DNA of 64,000 nucleotides from assembly GCA_903772945.1 (NCBI GenBank), contig CAICTM010000022.1:1-64000 (forward strand), given 5' to 3'. The stretch is from Seminavis robusta (lineage: Eukaryota > Bacillariophyta > Bacillariophyceae > Naviculales > Naviculaceae). The position numbers were made by a program, and so were the translations under genes. The notes below the pieces were generated by a model. That model searched no databases. It was not told where the DNA came from and saw nothing but the letters and a program-made list of their open reading frames with translations. Positions 19,743-31,469 of this stretch are shown here, one piece after another (position 1 is the stretch's first letter; each line of letters starts with the position of its first letter).

Positions 19743-21131
19743 TCAATCCTCTTGAACGATCCCAAGGAGTTCATTCCACTGTCGATCTCGATCTGTTGTC
19801 TCGGCTTTGCGACTAGGTACAATCAATCGTTTCGAACGTAGCAAGAAAGGGTAGTTTCCAAAGCCGTTGACACCAGGAGTAGATTGACTTGCGACTGCAC
19901 TGCTGCTCCCGTCATTTGTGATTTCGGCACTTCTCTTGTTGAACGCCTGTTCCTCGGGTATTGTTTCTTCTGGAAAGGCAGCCCTTGTGTAGTTCGAAAC
20001 AACTCTGCCATTTGCTACACGTATAACGCACAAATCGACCTGAGATCCACTTCCCAAATCATTCCGAATGCCCGAGAGAATTGCTTCTGTGACAATTTCA
20101 ATGGCTTTGTCCAATGTCAAATTGGCCTGATACCGACTTTCAACCACCGCCATGGCCGCCAATCCTCCACTGCCAAGGGCTGCATATGGCAATGTGTCCA
20201 TCGATCCATGAGGGTGGATTGCTCGAATGTGTGGAATTCCAGTGTCTTCATCAACTCCTCCCACAATCAAGTTGGCGCCAGTTTGTCCTCGTGCCTCATA
20301 CAATAGGTCACGAAAGAATCTACAGGCCGTCGCCATGGATGCCGCATGCGTGGCAGGTTTTTCCTCCAGATCGTTTTTGCTGTTGTATTCCTCAGGAGGA
20401 TCCCATCGCTGAGGATTGTTGGCAATACCTTGTTTCCTCAAGGATTCCAAGGCCAAGGCATAGCGACAGTGGCGTGTGACTTGATCCAAATCAGCCGCAG
20501 TCCCTGCCCCACATGCCCACATGTTCCGTGCCAGACAATGTATTTTCTGGCAGCGTTTATCTGCCACCATATTGCCTGCAGTGGCTCTAGTGTCGGCTCC
20601 CAGGACCACAAACGACTCTCCCGTTTCCGCATCAATTCCACAAACCCCGGCAATGGTAGTTCCCGTGGACAAGAGTGTGGGTTTGATGCCTCCAAGTTGT
20701 TGTTTCGGTAGGTGATTGTGGTGGTGTGGAGGAACAGATGATGGTGAGTCCACCAAGAAAAGGGGATCTTGAAACGATTCGGGCAAACGCATTCTCTGCA
20801 GACTGGATGACAAGGATGACGACAAGGGACTTGGAACGTCAAATTCATCGTCATAATCGTTGGATGAATACATCCGCAGATCCATCAGATCCTCTTCTTG
20901 TTCTTCTTGTACACAATCGGACCGAATCATGGCTTCTGTGAGCCTTTGCTGTGGTTGTCGTCGCGTAGTAAAGGCAGATGACAAACCCCTTTCATCGCGG
21001 ATACCGGCCAGCACATCAGTTGTGGCGTCAAATTCCACAGGAGACGGAGAACAAACTGGAAGATATAAAAGGAGCAACTTGGCCATCAGCGGCAGTGCCG
21101 ATCCAGGACATCTTGATCTCAATAGAGCCAT
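19743..21131 (-). CDS. 20S proteasome beta2-type subunit with signal peptide and long pro-region
   Basis: This single-exon gene encodes 462 residues. From residue 158 the protein is a proteasome beta subunit of the beta2 (PSMB7, trypsin-like) class. The catalytic Thr follows Gly157 in STGTTIAGV, Asp is in GADTRAT and Lys in VADKRCQKIH, followed by CGAGTAADLDQVT. All catalytic residues are present. Unusual parts: an N-terminal hydrophobic signal (residues about 13-30, ending in CSPSP), an acidic low-complexity pro-region that makes the propeptide 157 residues, an insert near KNDLEEKPATHA, and a C-terminal extension of about 60 residues. Ordinary beta2 subunits are about 270-280 residues with no signal. 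A secretory or plastid-periphery location is inferred. Confidence 0.85.
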   Translation of the reverse strand: MALLRSRCPGSALPLMAKLLLLYLPVCSPSPVEFDATTDVLAGIRDERGLSSAFTTRRQPQQRLTEAMIRSDCVQEEQEEDLMDLRMYSSNDYDDEFDVPSPLSSSLSSSLQRMRLPESFQDPLFLVDSPSSVPPHHHNHLPKQQLGGIKPTLLSTGTTIAGVCGIDAETGESFVVLGADTRATAGNMVADKRCQKIHCLARNMWACGAGTAADLDQVTRHCRYALALESLRKQGIANNPQRWDPPEEYNSKNDLEEKPATHAASMATACRFFRDLLYEARGQTGANLIVGGVDEDTGIPHIRAIHPHGSMDTLPYAALGSGGLAAMAVVESRYQANLTLDKAIEIVTEAILSGIRNDLGSGSQVDLCVIRVANGRVVSNYTRAAFPEETIPEEQAFNKRSAEITNDGSSSAVASQSTPGVNGFGNYPFLLRSKRLIVPSRKAETTDRDRQWNELLGIVQED

Positions 21132-21440
21132 CGTCTTTCAATTGTCATGTGTTGGTGGTTCGACGATCTACGCGGTGCCGTTTTCAGGATCCAATCTCTA
21201 GCTAGCCTTAACTTTACATGAACGTGACTCATTTGGGTATGAATTCGTGACTTATTTTGTCATTGGCGCACCCTCGAGACGGCTTGCTTGAAACGGCGAA
21301 ACGGTTGAGAAGTTTTGAGGATCCAAATCTCTGAGACCATGAAGCTCAGGCGCACATCTCCTTCAGGTTGCGGTTGACACCTGATACGATAGTACCGGTA
21401 CAGAAGTAGCTAGTTCGAGGAATCTATTCATTCATCCAAG
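21132..21440. promoter_or_regulatory. Divergent intergenic region
   Basis: The proteasome-like gene (minus) and the Lys-rich membrane protein gene (plus) start about 310 bp apart, so both promoters must lie here or in the flanking leaders. An AGTACCGGTAC palindrome occurs at about 21391. I cannot assign core promoter elements. Confidence 0.4.
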
Positions 21441-23387
21441 ATGGCACTCTTTCCATGTGGTCGAAGATTTGCTTACAAGTTCCTGTTCTTGAGTTTGATG
21501 GTGTTTGGGGCTTTTGAACTCTATCTGGAGAATGATGTAGTCCGGTCGGCCCTGGCCAGTATCACCAATACGGAACTGGATTTGTGGCACACTGCCAATG
21601 ATTGGGGCATTCACAATCCGTTCATCACTCCAGAGGACCAAAGGATGGCTGCAGTCAAAGCTGCCAGGGCATCCAAATCCAGTCAACCAGTCGCATTGAC
21701 CAACAAGAATCTTCGAAACAAGCTTCGGGACGGACGCGCCAAGGTTCGTGCCAACATGGAAAAGCAGCGGCAGAAGCAAGATCCAAACACCAAAGAAGGA
21801 GCGCAGAAGAGAAATGACAAGAAGCCCAAAAAGAAATTCAGCACCGCTACGAGTACCGGTAGCAACCTACTAGAACGGCAGGCTCTGGAAAATCAGGAGG
21901 AGTCCCTCAAAGACACGTCTGAGCCGACAAAGCAGAGGCAAACCAACCTCAAGAAGAAGAAGAAGAAATTGGATGAAGCCTTCAAGGAAGAACGATTGAG
22001 TCTGGAGGAAAGTACCAAAACAAAGGAAAAAGTGAACGAAGAAGCAAAGATTGAGAAGAGAGCAAAACCCGCTGTGGACACGGAAAACAGAAGCGACAAG
22101 TTGGAAAAGACAAAAACCTACAAGGCGCAGGCTACAGTCGACAAGAAAACTCAGAAGCACCTATCCACTCCTCCCAAGAAAAATGATGGTCTAGACAAAG
22201 CTTCCAAGTCTGATGCTGCCAATGTGGATACGGTCAATTCCAAGCCAAGTCATGCATCCCTGCGAGGGGTCACATCATCCGCCACTGTTGATCCAAAGAC
22301 ACAAGTTTCCAAGAAGAAGAAAGCTGTACAGCTACAGACTGACAATGAAAGCGTTGGAGAGGACAAGCATGCCATGATCACAAACGACAAGAGCAAGAAG
22401 CAAAAAAAGAAGCAGAAAGTCGAAACGAACAACGCAGACAGCAACAATAGAAAGCACGATGTAGAGTTGGATGATTTGGTTGCTTCTGCCACTGACAAGG
22501 GCAAGGACGAGAGCGCCAACAGAAGAACAAAGACAAAGGAGAGTACTGGTACCAATGACAAAGAATCCAAGGCCAAGAAAGCCGCCGCGAAAGAAAAGTT
22601 TGTGGGTGCGGTGGAGCCACTATCTCAAACAACAATCACCTCTGATAGGGTGGAGCCTGGGACAGCGAAAACGACTATTAGCACGGAAGAAAGGATTGCC
22701 AAGGCTACTGCTCTCATAAATCGGGCCAGGCTCAGCAGGAGCTCTGCAAAAATGGGCAACTTGAAGGATTTTTTCAGCGCTAAAGAAACGTCAGAACTGG
22801 ACAGCATTGACTCCTTGAAACCAGAAATTCCCGCCTCTTCCAAGAACAAGGGTTCGGTCAAATCGGTCACAACCAAAGCAGTGAAGTCCAGCACCTCCAA
22901 AACGAAGACAACAAAGGAAAGGATTGCAGCAGTTGAGGAAACATTGCAAGAGGGTCTGTTAGAACCAGATATTGGCCGCAAAAAGAAGAAGGAGGAAAAA
23001 GGCCAAGGAAACAAGAAGGGCAAGGAAAAAGAAATCATGGACACAGAGGAAGAGGATCCTGGACAGGAGCAGAACAAAGAGACAATGAAGAAGGCAGCAA
23101 TGACCAGGACTAAGCAGGCCACTTTTGTAGAAGCAGCACAAAAGTCCAAAATGCGAGACCAGGAACAGGGCAACAAGAAGGAGCGAAAAGGCAAGGAAAA
23201 CAAGAAACTCAATGAACGAGAAACCTTGGGCACAGAGGAGGAGGGTGCTGGCCAAGGGCGAATGAAGGCACTTTTAGAGAGGAACGACTCGATCAAGCCC
23301 CGACGTATTAAGCCCGTGATATACAAGGGCTGGAACAAGAGAGGAAAGCGCACGGACGAGACACAGCAGCGCAGGGAGATTTCATAA
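21441..23387 (+). CDS. Lys/Glu-rich low-complexity protein with N-terminal membrane anchor
   Basis: The 648-residue single-exon protein starts MALFPCGRRFAYKFLFLSLM; residues about 11-28 form one hydrophobic helix, compatible with a signal anchor. About residues 65-640 are dominated by Lys, Glu, Ser, Thr and Asn with many KKKKK or KEK clusters, and little order is expected. The basic face before the helix fits an N-in, C-out topology. No enzymatic motif is seen. The Lys clusters recall silica-associated diatom proteins, but there are no RXL/KxxK repeat blocks or Tyr/Trp-rich segments, so this is not assigned to silaffins or cingulins. A minus-strand open frame across this region is a shadow of its skewed composition. 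Confidence 0.75.
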   Translation: MALFPCGRRFAYKFLFLSLMVFGAFELYLENDVVRSALASITNTELDLWHTANDWGIHNPFITPEDQRMAAVKAARASKSSQPVALTNKNLRNKLRDGRAKVRANMEKQRQKQDPNTKEGAQKRNDKKPKKKFSTATSTGSNLLERQALENQEESLKDTSEPTKQRQTNLKKKKKKLDEAFKEERLSLEESTKTKEKVNEEAKIEKRAKPAVDTENRSDKLEKTKTYKAQATVDKKTQKHLSTPPKKNDGLDKASKSDAANVDTVNSKPSHASLRGVTSSATVDPKTQVSKKKKAVQLQTDNESVGEDKHAMITNDKSKKQKKKQKVETNNADSNNRKHDVELDDLVASATDKGKDESANRRTKTKESTGTNDKESKAKKAAAKEKFVGAVEPLSQTTITSDRVEPGTAKTTISTEERIAKATALINRARLSRSSAKMGNLKDFFSAKETSELDSIDSLKPEIPASSKNKGSVKSVTTKAVKSSTSKTKTTKERIAAVEETLQEGLLEPDIGRKKKKEEKGQGNKKGKEKEIMDTEEEDPGQEQNKETMKKAAMTRTKQATFVEAAQKSKMRDQEQGNKKERKGKENKKLNERETLGTEEEGAGQGRMKALLERNDSIKPRRIKPVIYKGWNKRGKRTDETQQRREIS

Positions 23388-23950
23388 TGAAAAGCAAGCA
23401 GACTGTCAATGTAATATTTGTCAAAGAAAAGGTTTGTGGCCATGTTGCAAGGGACTTCCAACCAGGAACAAAGGCTTCTGGTGTTGTGAACGTGAAAATG
23501 GTCGCACTAGACCGGTCAACTTGTTGAAACAAACGTCGGGGTCTGTTTGTCACGTCTGGACTCCCTATCGTCTTCTCCCTCAGCATTAGGGCAATAGGAT
23601 GCAACAAACCTCCCAAAGGCAGACAAAAAAAATGTTATGTAAAAATTATACGCAGAATTGGTAGTATGCAAAGAAATTCAAAAACTTGCACCAGCAGCTG
23701 ACTGGTGTAGATAGAGGACTGGCTCCCAAAACAAACGCAAACACAGCTCATGCAAAAAACATCCAAACCTTACAGCATAGCATGACACTGTCAGGGGTAG
23801 TCTCCTGCCACAAAATTTCGTGAGTGCAAAAACATCACGAAGAAGGCTGTGCGCAATCTGGAATGGAAGCATTCAAAAATGGAAAACTGCAAACCCTGGA
23901 AAAAGACATGGCGTCCACCAAAGTCGTTCTCTTTGACAAAGAGAGACTCT
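23388..23950. other. Intergenic between convergent genes
   Basis: It holds the 3' flanks of the Lys-rich protein gene and of NRT2. Nothing else is supported. Confidence 0.4.
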
Positions 23951-26932
23951 TCATGCCACAATTTCATCATGATGAGTTTTTTCGTGTCCTTCCAATTGCG
24001 CGAAAGTTATTGCTGTGTCGCGTGTCATTCCAATCGCCTCGTTGTGAAGATGATGATGGCCCCCTTCATCTCGCTTGCCTTCATTTGCAAGGGTTTCAGC
24101 GTTCCGTGCAAGCGTTTTGCAATTCAGGAAGAAGCTCAAAACCGAGCTTGCAGAAGCCAAAATCCCCATGAACAGGAAAGCTCTCTCGTATTCAAACCTA
24201 ATAAAGAGCACCGAAAAGCAGGCTCCGCCCACGTTGCCTCCAGCGCCGACCCATCCAACAACGGACCCTTCACGACGCAACGAAAACCGAAAAAGGTCAG
24301 TGTGGAAGGGCTTTGAAAATCCAACATCCAATAATCACGGTGCCAAAACACTACGAGAACTTGCCTGTGAATCTTCTGTCAACGTAGGGGACCTGCAGTT
24401 GGCAGCGGACAAACAAGCAAGCAAGCAAACATTAGACAAATACCATAAGATCAAAAGCCACCACCAACAAGGCATTGCGGTTTGATTGCTGATACTTACA
24501 ATACCAAACGTAGAACCCTCCGCACTTTGCACCATAAAAGACAAGAAGATCAGGGCAATAATGGAACCTGCTAGGGTGTCTGCAAACCCAAAAATAACCA
24601 CACCAATTCCTTCCATAAAAAGGGTGACTGCTTGCCATGACACACGGCCTCGCATCCCGTACTTGGCGTTGAACAGGTCACTACCAAAACCTCCCAAACC
24701 ACGGGCGAACAAATTCATGAACCCAAAGACTACACATCGAAAGAAACAACACTTCGCCGTAAGCAGATGACAATCGTGATCATGTTAACACAAACACGAA
24801 AGGGACGCTGCTTACCAGAGGCAATGGCTGCAGCTGACACGGTTGTTTGACCAAACTCATCTCGAAAATACAGAGCCGTCGCGTTCGTCATGGTCACCTC
24901 GACACCAAAGCAACATGCGTACTGAAGCAGCAGAAGCCACACATTGTAGTTTTGAGCCGCAGCACATAGAGAAGCCGAGGGACTGACAACCATAATCTCC
25001 TGCTGTCGCACGCGTTCTCTGTAGTCTCCTTTGGGGGAATCATCGCAATGGTAGGCGATAGTGTAGGCAGTAATCAGAGATACTAGAGCAGGCACGACGA
25101 ACACAGTCCTCCATGCCATCTCAGAGCTGTTTGTCCCATCGCTCGGATCGTCAGTGTCTTCGTGACTAAAGAACAATTTAAAAAGAGGAAACAACGCCGA
25201 GCCCATAATAAGCTGCGTCACACCTCCTCCCTAGAAAGGCAGAAATCACGAGTTAGGAACTCAGTTCTTGTCACCATTGCCTACGATCACCGTCCGCACT
25301 CACCAAGTTGCCCCATCCAGCGACCAAAGCATTTGCCGTTCCTGCGACTTCACGGGTAAACATCTGCGAAGTCCAATACTGACAAGCCACAAAGGAACTC
25401 CCTGCGATACCAACAAAGCTGCGCACAGCGGACAAGCCCTGCGATGTTTCCACGAGCCCAGTCAAGGCGCATGGAATGGCGGAACTGGCCAAGATGAATG
25501 CCATACAGAGTCGACTTCCGTACTTATCACACAGCGGGCCCATCATAATACGCATGATAATGGTCCCGGCTGTCCCGCACAACGACGAGACCCAAATTTG
25601 TTCCTTTGTCAAGTTCAAGGTTTCCATGATTTCTCCTAGGAGCGGAGTGACAGCGAACCAACTGAAAAATGCGATAAAGAAGGAGAACCATGCAGCATGA
25701 AAAGCCCGCATGTGTGGTCGTTGCAGATTGCACAGGATAATCTCAGTTGCCTTGTCGTGTTGTCCACGGTCGACCCGGACGGAATACTCTCTGTATCTGG
25801 AGTTCGCCGACGCCGCGTACGGATCATCGCGTTCATGAGAAACATCGGAATAAGCACTCGATGATCGAATCGAGTCATCGACGCCGTAGGGCACAGGCCC
25901 ACCGCGGGTTGACGTCGATCGAAAGGACAATCGTCGGCGTGGAGGATCTTCCGAGTTTTCGTCGTATTCTTTGTCCACCGTCATTCCTCCCATTTCGGCA
26001 GCGTTTACGTCCTGTTGTCGGTGTTGTATTTCAACCGCTTGTTGTTTCTGAACCATTTCCTGGACCAATTGAGATTCATTGCGTTTGTCTTTTCCCAGGA
26101 TTTTTTCGGCGCCAAAGTATAAAAGTTCCTGAACATGGAATAGTGGTAGGAAGTATAGGGTGACGGACCTCCTGAATTTCTCTCTGTCGTTTGCTTTGAT
26201 TGCCTTTTCAATGTCCTCCAATAGATATCCCGATCGCCACAGCATGTCGCGTCTTTGGAAGGAGTTTAGCAACATTCTACGAGCTGTACGCCTTCGTTTG
26301 TGTGACGCTTCGAAAAAATCGATTGGAATGACTTCATCGTCTCCGTGATTCCAGTCAAGACAAATGGGTACTCCATAGGAGCAGTAGGGGTTGTCACCAA
26401 TGGTAATCTCATATTCACGAATACACACGTTCTTAAAGCGAACGCCACGAGATTTGGAAGAAATACCAGCCGCGGAGGAGCAAGTGGTACTGACAGTGTC
26501 TTCTCTCGTGTTCTTGCACTGTTTAGTTGGAATCGCTTGGAATCCATCCGTATTGTTGTCGTCTTCATCGTCATCAGTATCTCGTCGAAAGGCATTCAAT
26601 CGATAAAACATGGGCGCTGTGGGTCCAGTGCTGCTGCTGCTCGCCACTTCCGTGTCGGCTAGTGATTCTTCCGCCGGTAGGTTGGCTGCATCGTCCCCAT
26701 CGTCGCCTCGTGTATTATTGATCATGGGTTTCTCAGTACTGGGGGGATTGCTCGCCGCCACCATGGAGGAAGTGGACTCAATAGAAGCTGGTTCTGTGGT
26801 TTCGGTCATATCTCGCGATCGATTGTGGTTGTCCTTGTCGCTTTCTTCGGTTGTTGTATCTGCTGCGGTGGAAGGTACCTCACTACTGGTAGTGGACGCC
26901 ATAGCAGCAGTCTCAACGCTCACCTGAGTCAT
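23951..26932 (-). CDS. NRT2: NRT2-type nitrate/nitrite porter with long N-terminal REYE-domain extension
   Basis: Exons 25304-26932, 24816-25230, 24500-24729 and 23951-24310 join in frame with introns of 73, 86 and 189 bp, giving 877 residues. The last acceptor (CAAAG at 24311) is the least certain. The MFS core from about residue 394 contains WFSFFIAFFSWFAVTPLL, GPLCDKYGSR, and the nitrate-porter signature WGNLGGGVTQ, which is split by the first intron. A second signature, GWVGAGGNVGG, lies in the last exon. Residues 1-393 are unusual: a Ser/Thr/Asp-rich start, then VRFKNVCIREYEITIGDNP (about 164-182) followed by PICLDW and a basic helical stretch to about 290. That pattern recurs in many diatom proteins of unknown function. 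A typical NRT2 has about 500 residues and no such domain. Confidence 0.88.
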
Positions 26933-28258
26933 GGTCAACTACTACTATCGACTTCTCAGCGTGACAATGGAACGCAAGGATTCGATTCGATTCTCTTCAG
27001 CGCGTTCTTTTGTTCTTGTGTTTTCTTCTACAAGTTGCCAGCTATCCTGGTCTCCTTCAGAAGATGACGCAAGTCCTCTGCAACCATGCAATGCAACAAC
27101 CACAGTGGCGAACCGATAAATTGCCTGCGTCAATTGTCGCTGTGTTGCTGATGTATTGTCGTGGACGGTATACGCAAGTGCGGTTGTGATTTCCATTGTC
27201 GCTTTGCAATTGCTGTCCTGCGGCTCGAACGCTCGAACAGCCCAATTTGGAGTCGAGCAGGCCATGCCGTATTCTTGAGAGATGGGGTAAAACAAAAACT
27301 CTTCAACTTGCTGGCCCGGAATGAGATCTTTTGCTTGCCTCAGCATGACCTGCAGAAGGCCGTTGAACTCCCATTCCGAGACTACCACGAAGCAAGTGCA
27401 CCCAGAAGTGGAGTGAGGCGCTACAAGTACATGTATTACTATAGTAAAGGCAAGCTGATACCATGCAAATATAGAGGCTTTGAGCGACTGACAGACCATT
27501 GTTTTTAAACATCATTGGCTCCCATCACACTGCAGCATTTACACAAGCAAACTATACAGCTTCCTGCAAGACTCTGACGACCCATGCAGTGGATATCAGG
27601 ACCATACCTATACTTTTTAATTAGGGACAGGACAGGTTTTGCTGCTAAGATAAATGCACAGCTCTATGCATACTAGCTAGCTAGCAGGACAGGTCTTGTG
27701 AAAACCATCAAATAATTACCCAATATGCCTTCTAAAGGACCTCACAGAGAGAGCAATCGATTGGCTCTTTCGGAACACCACAGTCTGACGCGGCTGATAA
27801 ATTAATGAAACCTTACTCAGAGTACGTTCAACCTCCGTTCTGAAAGAGAGAAGATTGGATGAGGGTAGCTGGCAGGAAACATTCATTAAATAAAAGAAGA
27901 AGTAAGGAAAGATACAATAAGAATGATAAAACAGCTTCGGTCACTTATGCGGAACAAGCCTAGTCAATCACAAATAATTCTCGTCCACGATCATCGTCAT
28001 TGGCTGATCAACAAGATCTGGATCCCACCATCATTAATGTTCGGAGAGAGGTCCCCATCAATCCGTTCCTTTCATTATCATTCTCAACTTTGCGAGGTTG
28101 CCTTGATGTTGGTTAAACAGAGCAACTAGCTGCACCAGTTACTTGGTTCCGTTCCATATTCCATTTCATTCCTTTCTCGGCAGAGGACTTTGGATACCCT
28201 TGCAAGATCTGCTCTCATAATTTATTTATTTTGTGGACAGGCAAAGAGCAGCATTAGC
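26933..28258. other. Intergenic between NRT2 and aspartokinase, divergent
   Basis: Both flanking genes start facing away from each other, so two promoters lie in this 1.3 kb. A minus-strand 184-codon frame (26945-27499) lies directly upstream of the NRT2 start; it has no recognisable motif and I treat it as leader or chance. A TTTGTGGACAG acceptor-like site just upstream of 28259 suggests a leader intron for the aspartokinase gene. Confidence 0.4.
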
Positions 28259-31200
28259 ATGTCAGCCCCTGATCAATCTCCGCTTGCAGGCAAAGACTGG
28301 TTGGTCCACAAGTTTGGTGGCACCAGTGTGGCCAGTGCGGAGTGTTTTCTGCGAGTGGTTCAGATTATTGAAGACTCTCTGGACAATACCAAGAACGTTG
28401 CCATCGTAGTATCGGCCATGGGCGGCAAACCCAAGACGACTGATTTGCTATTATCCACTGTGTCGGCCGCAGCCTCACGGGATGATGCTGCCGTTCAAGC
28501 AGCCATTCAGAAAATTCTGGACAAACACACGAGTTGCTTGGAAACTTTGTTTGGCAGCGAACTGCCCGCCGAATTGGAAAGATTGCTCAGTGTGGTCAAG
28601 AAAGATATTGATGACATTCTGGATATTCTAAAGACTGTGTCATTGATGAAATGGCAAGCTGCAAGGATCAGTGAATTAGTCAGTGGTTACGGAGAAGTTT
28701 GGTCCACACAAATATTGGCTGCCTTGCTGCAAATGAGAGCATCTGCCAAGACCAAAAATCAACAAGCACTTCCAACCAATGGCAACAATCATCAAGATGC
28801 TTATTTGCTACCTTCTACCATCCCCAACAAATCAGAATCTTTGTCCATGGATGCCGAAGATAGTGATGAATCTCCCGCCAATGATCAAAATGACCACAAT
28901 GGAATTGACGCCACGAATGAGTTTTATTATGTCGATGCCCGACGAGTGATTATTGTTGATGAAGATGCCGTCCAAACTGGGGCCGTATGCTGGGATATTA
29001 GTCAAACCAAATTGCAAGACGTGTACCGAGAAGCCTGCGCCAAGGCACAAAATCCAAAGAGCAAGGTTCATTTGGTCATGACTGGCTACGTGGCATCCAA
29101 TACAAATGGGGTAGCCACCACCTTGCAACGAGATGGATCCGATTATTCGGCGGCTATTCTGGGACGCTTGCTCGGCGCCGCACAAATCAATATATGGACC
29201 GATGTTGATGGTGAGAAGTCAAGGATGGCACATTGTATATATATTATATGTGCGGTCAGATCCAACAATCTCTAATATTGTCTCGTCGCCTACTTCATTT
29301 TATTTTGCGCTTGACAGGGTGTTTGTCGGCAGATCCTCGGCGAGTGCCAGGTGCCTATGTCATTCCGGATGTAAGTCATTTTTCCCGCATCTCTTCAACA
29401 CGGCAAGACTTTCCTAATCTCATGCTGTCTTCACATTCTGTTTGCCCACATCTTAGGTATCCTATAATGAAGCAATGGAGCTGAGTTACTTTGGTGCCAA
29501 GGTTATTCACCCAAAAACAATGCAACCAGCAATTTCCTCCAACCCACAAATCCCGATTTTTATCCGAAACACGTTCAATCCAACCTTTCGGGGAACGAGA
29601 ATCTTCACCGTGTCCACCACGGCTAGTGGGGACGGGGACAAGTGTGTGTGCGGTTTTAGCAGCATCGAGAATATTGCCTTGATCAACGTGGAAGGTACAG
29701 GAATGATGGGAGTCCCCGGTGTGGCCAATCGTCTCTTTGGAACCTTGGAAAAAATGCAGGTCAATGTCATTCTCATTTCACAGGCATCCTCGGAGCATTC
29801 CATCACATTTGCAACACGACAAGATCATGTAGGCACGGCCAAGGCAGCACTGGAAGAAGAGTTTCGGAGAGAGATTCATGCCAACCATATCACGGAGATC
29901 CAGGTGAAAGAGCCATGTAGCATTATTGCCGCTGTAGGCGATGGAATGTCCAATGTTGCCGGGGTGTCAGGGCGCTTCTTCTCGGCCCTCGGTCAAGCCA
30001 AAATCAATGTACTCGCCATTAGTCAGGGCTGCTCCGAACGAAACATTTCCGCCGTCGTCAAAACAGAAGAATCAACACGTGCCCTGCGAGCTATCCATGC
30101 CGCCTTTCGGCTCTCGCATACAACTGTTCGTGTGGGCATTGTTGGATTGGAGAACAATGAGATTGGAACCTCCCTGTTGAAGTTGTTACAAGCACAACGC
30201 GACAAGCTACGCAGTATTTTCGACGTTGATTTGCAAGTCGTTGCAGTGGTTCCCAACAGCACAGCCGACCGTATTGTTCGTTTGACTGTCGACAAGCCAG
30301 GCACGAACGATTCCATTACAAACATGGCCTACAATGATGCCATGAGTGGTGATGCTTCCAACATGGAAGATTCTGCTGTCTCCTTCAAGGGACAAACACA
30401 CGAAATTGCAACTGTGGAAGCTGGTGGTTTGGAGTCTCTTTATGGTGTTCTTTTTCAAGAAGAGTGCACGCATCACGTTTGTTTTGACTGTACGAGTAAC
30501 CCGCAAGTCGGTAAAATGCATGCCGCTTGGTTGCGCTCGGGTATTAACATTGTCACAGCCAACAACACGGGTCTATCGGGACCTAAGGAACAATTGGATG
30601 AGATTCGAGCGGCTGAGAAACTGTACGGCAAACTTTCCGCGCATTACCTTCGTGAAGTCACCGTGGGCGGAGCCTTGCCTGTGATCACGACTCTGCACAG
30701 TCTCCTCGACTCTGGCGACAGGATTAGAAGAATGGATGGAATTATGTCTGTGTCGATGTCCTTCATCATGTATCGAATATCTCCGCCACCTCGTGGTTCG
30801 GCATGTTACAAATTTGATGAAGAGTTTACCATGGGGGCATTTGGGGCCGACACGCACAGTAATGAACCCTGTCTCTTTAGCGAAGCCATCAAGGAGGCAG
30901 TGTCGCTTGGATTGATGGAAAAGGACCCTTCGCTTGATTTGAACAATGACTACACGGCAAGGAATCTAATGGTTCTGGCGCAGGAACTTGGGGTCGAACA
31001 GAATGTGTCTGCCGCGAGCATTCAGGAATCTAGCGAGAAGTTGTTGGAAGTGTGCATGCCAGACGGTGCTAAGATTGACTACCAAGACATTTCATCTGGG
31101 GCGATGGACGAGGCAATAAAAAAGAGAGTGGACGCCGCTCGAGAGAGGGGCTGCGTGCTTCGGCACATCTCTAGTGTCAACGTTCGGGACCGAGGGATTT

Positions 31201-31469
31201 CGATCAGGATTGTGGAAGTACCCGACACCCATGTGTTTGCGTTGACGCCGCCTTCCTGCGAAACAGTCAGGTTCTTTACTCACAGGCACGAGACATATCC
31301 TCTGGTCATCCAAGGTCCGTCGGCAGGAGCCGATTCGACCGCCAGCGCCTTACTAGCAGAGTTATTACATCTAATGAAAGAGAAAGTGGGCCCAAGGAGG
31401 GTTACTCTGTCAAGAAGAGGCAGTGCAACTCTCTTGTCGAATGAGAGCTTGAAGGGACTAGAAGAGTAA
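28259..31469 (+). CDS. Bifunctional aspartokinase-homoserine dehydrogenase
   Basis: Exons 28259-29210, 29318-29370 and 29457-31469 splice in frame to 1005 residues. The kinase starts with VHKFGGTSVAS and contains IVVSAMGGKPKTTD, the IWTDVDGCLSADPRRVP block rebuilt across intron 1, and ELSYFGAKVIHP. Two ACT domains follow (GMMGVPGVANRLF; GMSNVAGVSGRFF), the site of threonine feedback in this family. The dehydrogenase has the nucleotide-binding VGIVGLENNEIGTSL, the TANNTG block and GGALPVITTLHS. The protein catalyses the first and third steps from aspartate to homoserine for Thr, Met and Ile. A Gln/Asn/Asp-rich insert of about 70 residues lies within the kinase domain, between RASAKTKNQQ and FYYVDARRV. 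No targeting signal follows from the ATG chosen. Confidence 0.93.

Noticed and set aside
22625-23461. Long minus-strand hydrophobic-looking frames opposite the Lys-rich gene
   Set aside because: They are complements of AAG/GAA-rich codons (giving Phe, Leu, Ser); the plus-strand frame is the coherent one.
26945-27499. A 184-codon minus-strand open frame upstream of NRT2 as a gene or further N-terminal exon
   Set aside because: No recognisable domain and no good donor into the NRT2 start; the NRT2 frame has its own ATG at 26932.
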